Shown piece after piece: positions 1 through 5,870 of a DNA stretch of 64,000 nt (positions are counted from its first letter, which is position 1; each line of letters begins with the position of its first letter). Position numbers and translations under genes: made by a program. The stretch lies in contig NZ_CP030055.1 in assembly GCF_015291645.1 (NCBI RefSeq), positions 5,146,001 through 5,210,000 of the forward strand, in the 5' to 3' direction. The notes beneath the pieces are model-generated. The model made no database searches. It saw only the letters and a list, made by a program, of their open reading frames with translations, and was not told where the DNA came from. The stretch is from Bradyrhizobium sp. CCBAU 53340 (GTDB taxonomy: Bacteria > Pseudomonadota > Alphaproteobacteria > Rhizobiales > Xanthobacteraceae).

Positions 1-590
1 CAGGGAAGACCGGGTGCCGACCTCGCACCCGCGGTCCGCTGCGCGAAGATGTAGCGCAGGAAGAACCGCACAGCAGCATACAGGTGTGGCCAAACACTCG
101 GCCTTCCCTGCGCGATGGGTTGACGGCTTATGCCGCGCTCTCCCGGGAGCCGAATTCCTTCTGGCCTCCCTCGCCCCGCGAATTGGCGATGCGGTTGACC
201 CGGTTGGGCGCTCCACACCTCCGCGAAAGCTTGACCGTAGCGACGACGGCCAGGACCACACGGTTTTGCCGTACGCTAGGGTTCGCTGGTTCGCCGCATG
301 GATCGTCCGGCGCTGTCGACGTTGCCGGAAGCATGCTGGCGAGACGAACCTGACAGCGCCGCTCGTCGATGCGCGGTTTCGGGCTCACAGGGACTACCCG
401 CCCTGCCCGCTCCTCTCGCATCCAACGCTGCCCGCGTCCACCGCAAGCCCGGCTCGCAATCAAGACGACACGAGATCGCCCCTCAAGGATGAGCCGGGAT
501 GTCGCGACACATACGCTATTTCCGAATTTCGGTAAAGTGGAATATTTTTGCCGGAAGGGGTTGACGGGGCGGAAAGTGTTTTGCCCGACG
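1..590. repeat. Dispersed intergenic repeat, copy 1 (5' end cut by window)
   Basis: This gene-free stretch is a diverged copy of the one at 38742-39340. The left part (1-110) has terminal inverted arms, 1-12 and 99-110, with one mismatch, enclosing a GGGTGC/GCACCC hairpin and a second, imperfect GCTGCGCG/CGCACAGC hairpin. A 40-base block at 237-276 matches 38977-39016 with one visible difference. The palindrome CCGAATTTCGG at 522-532 recurs at 39267-39277, followed in both copies by an AT-rich GGAATATTTT-like run. Spacing between blocks is nearly the same in both copies (236 versus 233, and 285 versus 290 bases), but the sequence between blocks has diverged. Reading frames across it have no recognisable protein character and I treat them as spurious. 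Confidence 0.75.
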
Positions 591-758
591 GGCGATCGTC
601 ATGCCGCCGCACGAGTGCAGCCAGGGCGGAAAGAGCGCTGGATCGGCGCTTCGCCAGCTTCGCCTCCGGTTTGCGGTTTCGCCGCGAACCAGCCGAGCTC
701 GATCGTCAAAACGGAACCAACACGGTGATTTGTGCCTTGAAGATCAAGGAGGATCAAC

Positions 759-1055
759 ATGGCACGTACAGCATGGAAACGTCCCGGCTCGCCGATCGGC
801 AAGAAGGGAGCGCGCAAGGCAAACCCCTCGTATAAGCGTCGTTCACGTCAGCCGTGGTCGAACGCTGACGTCAGGATGTTACGGCAGCTTGCGAAGGGAA
901 ATACGCCCACGGGCGTCATGAGCATCAAGCTGCAGCGCCCGATCGCGGCGATCCGCAGCAAGGCCCATCGCGAAGGCATCTCCCTGAAGCCGATCAATCG
1001 TTCGCCCTATAACCGGCGCGCGACCAAGACGCGTACGGCGAAGCGGCGACGCTGA
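759..1055 (+). CDS. Small basic protein with a possible SANT/Myb-like DNA-binding fold
   Basis: A 98-residue, strongly basic protein. Residues 1-30 and 80-98 are rich in Lys and Arg. The centre (about 31-76) begins with PWSNADVRMLRQLA and continues through a second helix ending near AAIRSKAHREG, a spacing that resembles SANT/Myb-like or GcrA-like helix-turn-helix modules in alphaproteobacterial proteins. A DNA-binding role is therefore inferred, not shown. The start is supported by an AAGGAGG ribosome site at 746-752, six bases before the ATG. A short hairpin (735-749) overlaps that site. The gene stands alone, with a strong hairpin nine bases after its stop. Confidence 0.75.
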   Translation: MARTAWKRPGSPIGKKGARKANPSYKRRSRQPWSNADVRMLRQLAKGNTPTGVMSIKLQRPIAAIRSKAHREGISLKPINRSPYNRRATKTRTAKRRR

Positions 1056-1063
1056 CCAGGCGA

Positions 1064-1088
1064 GCCCGGCCTCCACACGAGGCCGGGC
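1064..1088 (+). terminator. Hairpin after the small basic protein gene
   Basis: GCCCGGCCT (1064-1072) and AGGCCGGGC (1080-1088) form a perfect nine-base-pair GC-rich stem with a seven-base loop, starting nine bases after the stop codon. There is no T-run after it, so it may end transcription with help from Rho or mainly protect the 3' end. Confidence 0.6.
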
Positions 1089-1115
1089 CGTCCCCGCCAG
1101 CGACGACCGTTTTGG

Positions 1116-1133
1116 CATGACTTCCGTGTCATG
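1116..1133. promoter_or_regulatory. Palindrome upstream of the VOC gene, possible operator
   Basis: CATGAC-TTCCGT-GTCATG is a perfect inverted repeat with six-base arms and a six-base spacer, centred about 24 bases before the VOC start codon. The size and place fit a repressor site or an RNA hairpin in the leader. No matching regulator gene is adjacent, and I cannot name a family from the motif. Confidence 0.3.
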
Positions 1134-1147
1134 ACGGAGAACGGCAG

Positions 1148-1582
1148 ATGATCCACCATGTTTCAGTCGGCACAAACGACGTGGCCCGCGCCCAAGCCTT
1201 TTATGCCCCGCTGATGCAGCTGATCGGCTTCCGCCTCATCAAGGCGTCCCCTTCAGCGGTTCATTATGGCGCCTCCGACATCGTCTTCAGCCTCGAGACG
1301 CCCGTCGACGGCCGCCCGGCGTCTCCCGGCAACGGCGTACACATCGCCTTCCAGGCGCCCGACCGGGACGCTGTCAGGCGCTTCCATCAGCTCGCTCTCG
1401 AGAAGGGTGGAACCGACGAAGGCGCGCCAGGAGTACGGGCGAACTACAATGCGAATTATTTCGGGGCATTCGTCCGTGACCTCGATGGCAACAAGATCGA
1501 GGCAGTCACCTATACCGCGCGAGAGAGCTTCGATCTGTTGGCGGTCTCCAGGGACGAGCCGAAAAAGAATGCCGATCTCTAA
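1148..1582 (+). CDS. VOC (glyoxalase/bleomycin-resistance) family protein
   Basis: 144 residues, the usual length for a single-subunit VOC protein built from two beta-alpha-beta-beta-beta modules. It opens with IHHVSVGTNDVARAQAFY, the typical first strand and helix carrying a metal-ligand His. The C-terminal half has FVRDLDGNKIEAV, in which the DxDGN-IE pattern supplies the last ligand Glu. Members are metal-dependent lyases, dioxygenases or resistance proteins; the substrate cannot be told from the sequence. The protein has no signal peptide and should be cytosolic. A palindrome lies just upstream. The PilZ-type gene follows after about 60 bases and may share the transcript. Confidence 0.85.
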   Translation: MIHHVSVGTNDVARAQAFYAPLMQLIGFRLIKASPSAVHYGASDIVFSLETPVDGRPASPGNGVHIAFQAPDRDAVRRFHQLALEKGGTDEGAPGVRANYNANYFGAFVRDLDGNKIEAVTYTARESFDLLAVSRDEPKKNADL

Positions 1583-1642
1583 CAAATGATAAGACTCCAT
1601 TGCTCGTACTGCGTTCCACTGGTTTGCGTTCAGGGAGAGCCA

Positions 1643-1954
1643 ATGCCACAGTCGAAAGACGCGCAATCGGTGACATTCGAGAGTCCGCTTCCGGCCCAGA
1701 TGATGGCCATCGACGGAACGTGGAGGCGACCTTGTGCCGTCAAGACGATCTCGGAGAGCGGCGGAACGCTCTGGCTGGAGGCTTCGATCGAAGGGCTGTC
1801 GCTGACGGAATTCTTCCTGGTCCTGTCCTCGACCGGTCTTGCCTACCGCAGATGCGCGCTTGATAGCGTGAATGGCGCGGAAATCACCGTCAAATTCCTG
1901 CGCGCCAAGGACAAGCACAGGCAACCGCCGAAGTCGCGGGACGCGCTCGTCTGA
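1643..1954 (+). CDS. PilZ-like domain protein
   Basis: About 103 residues from the ATG at 1643, which has a GGGAGAG ribosome site at 1632-1638. An in-frame ATG at 1586 lacks one and would add a Cys-rich tail without family character. The core (about residues 14-85), with PAQMMAIDGTWRRPCAVKTI, LWLEASIEGLSLTEFFLVLS and GAEITVKFLR, follows the beta-barrel pattern of the short PilZ-like proteins common in Bradyrhizobiaceae. The canonical RxxxR and D/NxSxxG cyclic-di-GMP motifs are not clear, so nucleotide binding is uncertain. It converges on the DUF2934 gene with only 15 bases between stop codons. Confidence 0.65.
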   Translation: MPQSKDAQSVTFESPLPAQMMAIDGTWRRPCAVKTISESGGTLWLEASIEGLSLTEFFLVLSSTGLAYRRCALDSVNGAEITVKFLRAKDKHRQPPKSRDALV

Positions 1955-1969
1955 CGCAGCAATCGAGCA

Positions 1970-2137
1970 CTATTCCGTAAAGGTTTTCGCGGACTCTTCG
2001 GAATTCGCGGCCGGATCAGCCGACAGCTCCCGTTCGGCTTCGCGCCAGAATTCGTCCTGACGGCCTTCCGGCCTGCCGGCGAGCTCCCACAATTGATGCG
2101 CTCGCACGCGGATACGCTCTTCAGTCGCCGTTGCCAT
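1970..2137 (-). CDS. DUF2934 family small protein
   Basis: A 55-residue protein. The N-terminal half reads EERIRVRAHQLWELAGRPEG and continues into DEFWREAERELS, the hallmark of DUF2934 (an RxRAxxLWExAGxPxG pattern with a WxxAExE helix). The rest is a short acidic tail. The start is fixed by a GGGAGG ribosome site five bases upstream. Its promoter region has a perfect GGAAC-N16-CGTT match (2165-2189), about 28 bases before the start codon, so control by the general stress sigma factor EcfG is likely. The biochemical role of DUF2934 is unknown. The motif match makes me confident of the family. Confidence 0.85.
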   Translation of the reverse strand: MATATEERIRVRAHQLWELAGRPEGRQDEFWREAERELSADPAANSEESAKTFTE

Positions 2138-2164
2138 GCAATCCTCCCGTCGATTCGGGAGAGC

Positions 2165-2189
2165 AACGTCATCCGCGACGGCCGGTTCC
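2165..2189 (-). promoter_or_regulatory. EcfG-type promoter for the DUF2934 gene
   Basis: On the minus strand, GGAAC (2189-2185) is followed after exactly 16 bases by CGTT (2168-2165). This is a full match to the consensus I recall for alphaproteobacterial EcfG (GGAAC-N16/17-CGTT). Transcription would start near 2157, some 20 bases before the ATG, leaving room for the GGGAGG ribosome site. Confidence 0.6.
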
Positions 2190-2285
2190 GCGCGCTACAA
2201 TCTGAACCTCCGAAAGGTTTGCACCTCTTCGCGCCAATGGCAGACCAATTTAGGAACCCTCTTGCGGCGCGGTGTTTCATCCAAT

Positions 2286-3008
2286 ATGGCGCGCGTCCTG
2301 ATCGGCACTTCCGGCTGGCATTACGACTCCTGGCGCGGCCCGTTCTTCCCTGAAGGCCTGCCGCTGAAGGAGCAGCTTCGCTACTACGCTAGTCAATTCG
2401 AGACCACCGAGCTGAACAGCGTATTCTACCGGACGCCGACACCGGAGGCAGTCGAGGGATGGCGAGAGCAAACCGGCGGCGAATTCGTCTTCGCCTGGAA
2501 GGCGTCCAAATTCATCACGCATTGGAAGCGCCTCACGGACCGATCCCAAAACAGCCTCGAGCTGCTGGAAGATCGCATGTCGTTGCTGCGGGGCAAGGCG
2601 GGACCGATGCTTTTCCAGCTGCCGCCGCAATTCGAGGCGAATGCCGACAGGCTCGGCTCCTTCTTCAAGCTGCTGTCCAGGAAACGCCGGTACAGTTTCG
2701 AATTCCGGCATCCGAGCTGGTATCAGCCCCGCATTCTGCGCATGCTGGCCGAGGAGAACATCTCCCTCTGCCTGTCAGACCACCACGATGCCCCGGCGCC
2801 CTGGAAGCGCACGGCGGACTTCGTCTATGTGCGTGGACACGGTCCGGGCGGACGATACCACGGTCACTACACCCGGCCGACCCTGGCGCAATGGGTGCGG
2901 CGTATCAAATCCTGGAAGCGGCAAGGCTGCGACGTCTATGTCTATTTCGACAACGACCACAAGAGCGCCGCTCCGGCGGACGCGCTCAAATTGAAGGCAA
3001 TGCTCTAA
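2286..3008 (+). CDS. DUF72 (YecE-like) family protein
   Basis: 240 residues, the usual size of the DUF72 TIM-barrel-like family. Family signatures are VLIGTSGWHYDSWRGPFFP at the N-terminus, FETTELNSVFYRTP, FVFAWKASKFITHWKRL, FEFRHPSW, and a C-terminal DVYVYFDNDHKSAAPADA. Function is not established for the family; the conserved acidic and His residues suggest an enzyme. I chose the ATG at 2286 because the family match begins there, but it has no Shine-Dalgarno sequence. A weak GGAAC-N15-TGTT at 2253-2276 would start transcription almost at the ATG, so a leaderless mRNA is possible. The stop codon is the first base triplet of the intergenic repeat. Confidence 0.85.
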   Translation: MARVLIGTSGWHYDSWRGPFFPEGLPLKEQLRYYASQFETTELNSVFYRTPTPEAVEGWREQTGGEFVFAWKASKFITHWKRLTDRSQNSLELLEDRMSLLRGKAGPMLFQLPPQFEANADRLGSFFKLLSRKRRYSFEFRHPSWYQPRILRMLAEENISLCLSDHHDAPAPWKRTADFVYVRGHGPGGRYHGHYTRPTLAQWVRRIKSWKRQGCDVYVYFDNDHKSAAPADALKLKAML

Positions 3009-3133
3009 AGCGCGATGAGATTAGGATGAATCATCATCGCGCTTTAGGTTATTGTTTGAGCATGATCTCCGCGCAACCGCGTTCCGCATTTGTCGCGAGG
3101 GAAAACCTCTTCGCACTTTTCCAGATCATGTTC
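3006..3133. repeat. Compound palindromic intergenic element
   Basis: Two nested hairpin units fill the gap between convergent genes. The first is a perfect 13-base-pair stem (TAAAGCGCGATGA 3006-3018 with 3034-3046), which includes the stop codon of the DUF72 gene. The second has long-range arms GAGCATGATCT (3058-3068) and AGATCATGTTC (3123-3133), with one mismatch, around a GC-rich middle. The sequence resembles a repeat I recall as frequent between Bradyrhizobium genes. Its place between two converging genes suggests a bidirectional terminator or 3'-end protector. Confidence 0.65.
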
Positions 3134-3139
3134 TAGCGG

Positions 3140-3313
3140 CTACGGTCCGCCGGCAACCGAGCCCGCGATCACCATGACGAGATCGGCAAGGTCGATCTTT
3201 CCATTGACGACCAGCTCCTCCGAGGAGCCTTCAACCTTCAGCGATTGCGGCCGGTTGGCCGCCTGACGCTTGAGCTCACCGATGATGGCCTCCTTGAGCT
3301 TCTCTTCCAGCAT
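3140..3313 (-). CDS. Small conserved-looking protein of unknown function
   Basis: A 57-residue frame with good coding character: an amphipathic helix (LEEKLKEAIIGELKRQA), a short strand-like section (SLKVEGSSEELVVNGKID) and a hydrophobic Ala/Gly end (LADLVMVIAGSVAGGP). I do not recognise a family. There is a weak GGGGG ribosome site before the ATG. The stop lies seven bases past the compound repeat. It is followed on the same strand, further upstream, by the Csp-type gene 42 bases away, so they may be co-transcribed. Confidence 0.55.
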   Translation of the reverse strand: MLEEKLKEAIIGELKRQAANRPQSLKVEGSSEELVVNGKIDLADLVMVIAGSVAGGP

Positions 3314-3355
3314 CAGCGTACCCCCATGCAGCCATATCTTTAGCGACTCATGTTT

Positions 3356-3685
3356 TCAGTGACTCATGGCGCGACAGGATTCGGCGCATGATCGGCACAT
3401 GGCGACGCATTCATCCATGCCGCCGATGCGCGCGCAGTCCTGCGCACATTCGGTGCAAATCTCGGCACATTCGCCGCAGGTGTGCTTATGGTGCGGCGTG
3501 TTGATCAGCATGAAATGCGCGGCGGTTCGGCACATTTCAGCACAGGCCATCATCAGTCGAAAATGTACGGGCTCGACATGTTTTCCGCCCATTTCGAGGC
3601 AGTGGTTCATCGCGGTACCCAGGCAGGTCCGGTAGCAGCTCATACAGAGCTCGATGCAGCGGGTCATGTTTTCGCTTTGCGCCAT
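3356..3685 (-). CDS. Csp-type four-helix-bundle copper-binding protein (DUF326)
   Basis: 109 residues with 16 Cys (10, 14, 17, 21, 29, 48, 52, 70, 73, 77, 80, 84, 93, 97, 100, 104), mostly as CxxxC and CxxC pairs along helices, e.g. RCIELCMSCYRTC and CGECAEICTECAQDC. This is the pattern of the copper storage proteins Csp1/Csp3, four-helix bundles whose Cys face the core and bind many Cu(I) ions. There is no signal peptide, so it matches the cytosolic Csp3 type. A His stretch (HHKH, 65-68) at the mouth could help copper entry. The ATG at 3685 has a GGGAGA site; longer in-frame starts upstream lack family character. Confidence 0.85.
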   Translation of the reverse strand: MAQSENMTRCIELCMSCYRTCLGTAMNHCLEMGGKHVEPVHFRLMMACAEMCRTAAHFMLINTPHHKHTCGECAEICTECAQDCARIGGMDECVAMCRSCAESCRAMSH

Positions 3686-3771
3686 TCGGTTCTCCCAGTG
3701 ACGGCCATCTGTCACACCCTCAAAGCCAGGCGACCCGCTTCGTTCCTGGCCTTCTGCCCGACCGAACATCC

Positions 3772-4848
3772 TCACTTGGGGTTCGGGTCTTCGAGACCGG
3801 CGCCCGGCTGCTGAAACTGTCCGTTCCGCGCAAGCCGGACCGCATTGCCGAGCGCACGCGCGGCGTTGAGCACCTCCTGCTGAAACTCTCCGTCTTTGTC
3901 GAGTTCGCGATGAGAGGTCGCATATTGCTCCATGTAGCCGACATAACCATCGAGTTCGCCGAAGCGCCCCGCCGAGATCAAATGCATGTCGGTCAGCCAA
4001 TCGGACAGCGTTCGGCGCACACCCTCGGCGCCGACGCTGTCGCCGTGAACGATCAGCCCGAAATGCCGGCCGGCGAGATGACGCGGATACGGCCAGCCCT
4101 TCAGCTCGATCGCCTTCGCCTCGGCAGCCTTCTTGCCATGGGTCGATGTCGGATCAGGGTTGCCGCCATCGGCGCAGACCAGCCGATCCATCATCGCCTT
4201 GAGGCCGCCCGGCACGTGATACCAGTTCACTGGCGTCACGATCAGGATGCCGTGGGCTGCCACCCAGAGCGGATAGATCTCATTCATCCAGTCGCTGGTC
4301 TGACCCAGTGAATAGTTCGGATAGCAGCTGCACGGCCAGTGGCAGAGCGGCATCGCGGTCGCGACGCAGGATTTGCAGGGGTGAATAGTCTTGCCGAACT
4401 CCGAGGTGAGCCGCGAGAGGTCGAGAATGTCGACGGCAAATCCCATTTCGGCGAAGACGGGCTCCGCCAGCTTGACCATGCGCCACGTCTTGGACATCTC
4501 ACCGGGACAGGTATGCTCGCTGCGGGCCGAGCCATTGACGATGAGAATGCGCGGTGTCGCGCTGGCATCGTCATGCCGGCGTTGTGCGTCCAGGATGGCA
4601 GCGCGCGCCGCCAGCCAATCGACGGACAGGTCGTAGTCGGGATCGGCAAATCCCGCGCCCGCCTTCCGCGTGGCCGGCGCTTTGCGCGAATGGCGGTAGG
4701 CGTCCCAGGCCGCGCCGACGATCGCATCGAGCTCTCGCTGGAGCGGCGCAAAGGCAGGGTCGATGAACTGGCTCTTGTAGCGGCTCTCGAATTCCTCTCG
4801 CGACAGCTTGACGGGCGGCATCCCCTTGCGAACGTCCGGTTCCGGCAT
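3772..4848 (-). CDS. Flavodoxin-like / NADPH-dependent FMN reductase family protein
   Basis: 358 residues. After a variable N-terminal region (1-95), a flavodoxin-like fold starts with PRILIVNGSARSEHTCPGE, the GSxR phosphate-binding turn of FMN reductases. It continues with ILIVTPVNWYHVPGGLKAMMDRL, the usual TPxY/W..PG..K..DR motif at the flavin site. A Cys-rich stretch between these (HPCKSCVATAMPLCHWPCSCYP) is unusual and could bind metal or be redox active. Members reduce FMN, quinones or other small electrophiles with NAD(P)H in the cytosol. The start has a GAGGAG site. An EcfG-like promoter (4882-4906) lies 34 bases upstream. Confidence 0.75.
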   Translation of the reverse strand: MPEPDVRKGMPPVKLSREEFESRYKSQFIDPAFAPLQRELDAIVGAAWDAYRHSRKAPATRKAGAGFADPDYDLSVDWLAARAAILDAQRRHDDASATPRILIVNGSARSEHTCPGEMSKTWRMVKLAEPVFAEMGFAVDILDLSRLTSEFGKTIHPCKSCVATAMPLCHWPCSCYPNYSLGQTSDWMNEIYPLWVAAHGILIVTPVNWYHVPGGLKAMMDRLVCADGGNPDPTSTHGKKAAEAKAIELKGWPYPRHLAGRHFGLIVHGDSVGAEGVRRTLSDWLTDMHLISAGRFGELDGYVGYMEQYATSHRELDKDGEFQQEVLNAARALGNAVRLARNGQFQQPGAGLEDPNPK

Positions 4849-4881
4849 GCTGGCTCCTCGTTGGATGGGTCCAATCCGACC

Positions 4882-4906
4882 AACCCGAGCTGCCGGAAGC
4901 AGTTCC
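4882..4906 (-). promoter_or_regulatory. EcfG-like promoter for the flavodoxin-like gene
   Basis: On the minus strand, GGAAC (4906-4902) and GGTT (4885-4882) are 16 bases apart, one base off the GGAAC-N16-CGTT consensus. The extended TTAGGAAC context is the same as at 9550-9556. The site lies just upstream of a well-supported start codon. Confidence 0.45.
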
Positions 4907-5008
4907 TAACCAGGACGGAACCAGGCCGAACAGGAACCGAACCATCCCTGAGGCGTCGACCGCGCGGTGATCGAGAAGCTGCGCAAAGACAAGCGGCCGG
5001 TCGTGTAG

Positions 5009-5617
5009 TCATTCGCGCCAACACTCGGCAAGCTCTGCTGACGTCACCAGATCCACCTGGCCGTGGAAGCGGGTGCGATACATCGTCATCAGCGCATCAT
5101 GACCGACATCGGACGAACTGCATAGCGCATCCTCGACGATGACGACCCTGAAGCCGAGGTCAACCGCGCTCAGCACCGTCGAGAGGACGCAAACGTCCGT
5201 CTCCGCGCCCGATATCACCACGGTTCCGATCCGAAGCTCTACCAGCAGACTTGCCAAGGCGGGATTGCTGAACGCGGAATAGGCCGGCTTGTCGACGATA
5301 CGGAGCGGCGGCACATAACGTGCCAGCGTCGGCACGAGCTCGAGCGCGGAGGCCGGAAGGTGATCGCGCGTCGCCCGATGCCAGCGCCGAAAATAGCTCT
5401 GCCACTGGCCCGGACGGTCTTCCGGGGCCTTTGGCGTAATGAATCGCGTGAAGATCGTTCGTGGCTGATGCTGCGAAACAATCCCGACGATCGTCGGCAA
5501 TACGCGTTCCATCCAGGGCGTCTCCCAAAGACCGCCTGGAGCGAAGATATTCTGCATGTCGATGCAGAGATGCACTGCGTCCCGGATCTCGGCGACATCG
5601 GATTGGCTGTCCCTCAT
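5009..5617 (-). CDS. Isochorismatase-like cysteine hydrolase
   Basis: 202 residues, standard for the isochorismatase-like (nicotinamidase/cysteine hydrolase) fold. The expected catalytic triad is visible: Asp20 in LCIDMQN, Lys110 in DKPAYSAF, and Cys143 in ISGAETDVCVLST. The cis-peptide motif SGAETD precedes the Cys. These enzymes cleave amide, imide or vinyl-ether bonds in small molecules in the cytosol; the substrate is not evident. Its start overlaps the stop of the upstream small gene in an ATGA, so translation is probably coupled. Both follow the YdeP-type oxidoreductase gene and should form one operon with it. Confidence 0.85.
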   Translation of the reverse strand: MRDSQSDVAEIRDAVHLCIDMQNIFAPGGLWETPWMERVLPTIVGIVSQHQPRTIFTRFITPKAPEDRPGQWQSYFRRWHRATRDHLPASALELVPTLARYVPPLRIVDKPAYSAFSNPALASLLVELRIGTVVISGAETDVCVLSTVLSAVDLGFRVVIVEDALCSSSDVGHDALMTMYRTRFHGQVDLVTSAELAECWRE

Positions 5618-5850
5618 CGTCCTCCACCGTCGGCGGCCCGCGACATTCCGGACGATGTCGTCGCGTCCGTTGGGCGCGATACGTCATCCACTTCCTGAAC
5701 GTGATAGCCGGCGGGCAGGAGATGGCCCCCTTCCTCGTCCGCGACAGGAACATCAGTCACCAGGCCTTCGATCAAAGCGGCCTCCCAGACTTCCTTTTCC
5801 GTTGCGAAGGGATTTCCGATCTGCCGCTGTCCTTCGAACAATGCGTACAT
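5614..5850 (-). CDS. Small hypothetical protein between the oxidoreductase and hydrolase genes
   Basis: 78 residues starting MYALFEGQRQIGNPFATEKEV, mildly acidic, with a Ser/Thr/Gly-rich tail and no transmembrane segment. I do not recognise a named family. The ATG at 5850 has a GGAG site; a longer in-frame extension upstream has no family character. It starts 20 bases after the stop of the YdeP-type gene and overlaps the hydrolase start by four bases. Genomic position suggests a role with these two proteins. Confidence 0.65.
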   Translation of the reverse strand: MYALFEGQRQIGNPFATEKEVWEAALIEGLVTDVPVADEEGGHLLPAGYHVQEVDDVSRPTDATTSSGMSRAADGGGR

Positions 5851-5870
5851 TTTGGCTCCAATCACCGGAT

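Noticed and set aside
84..728. Several overlapping reading frames of 60-170 codons on both strands in the first 730 bases.
   Set aside because: They lie within the dispersed repeat, change frame between the two copies and have Arg/Pro/Ser-rich compositions typical of spurious frames in GC-rich DNA.
4930..5008. Plus-strand frame ending VIEKLRKDKRPVV-stop that looks like the end of a protein.
   Set aside because: No start or upstream homology is visible; the stretch is a 160-base intergenic gap and the frame is short. At best a gene remnant.
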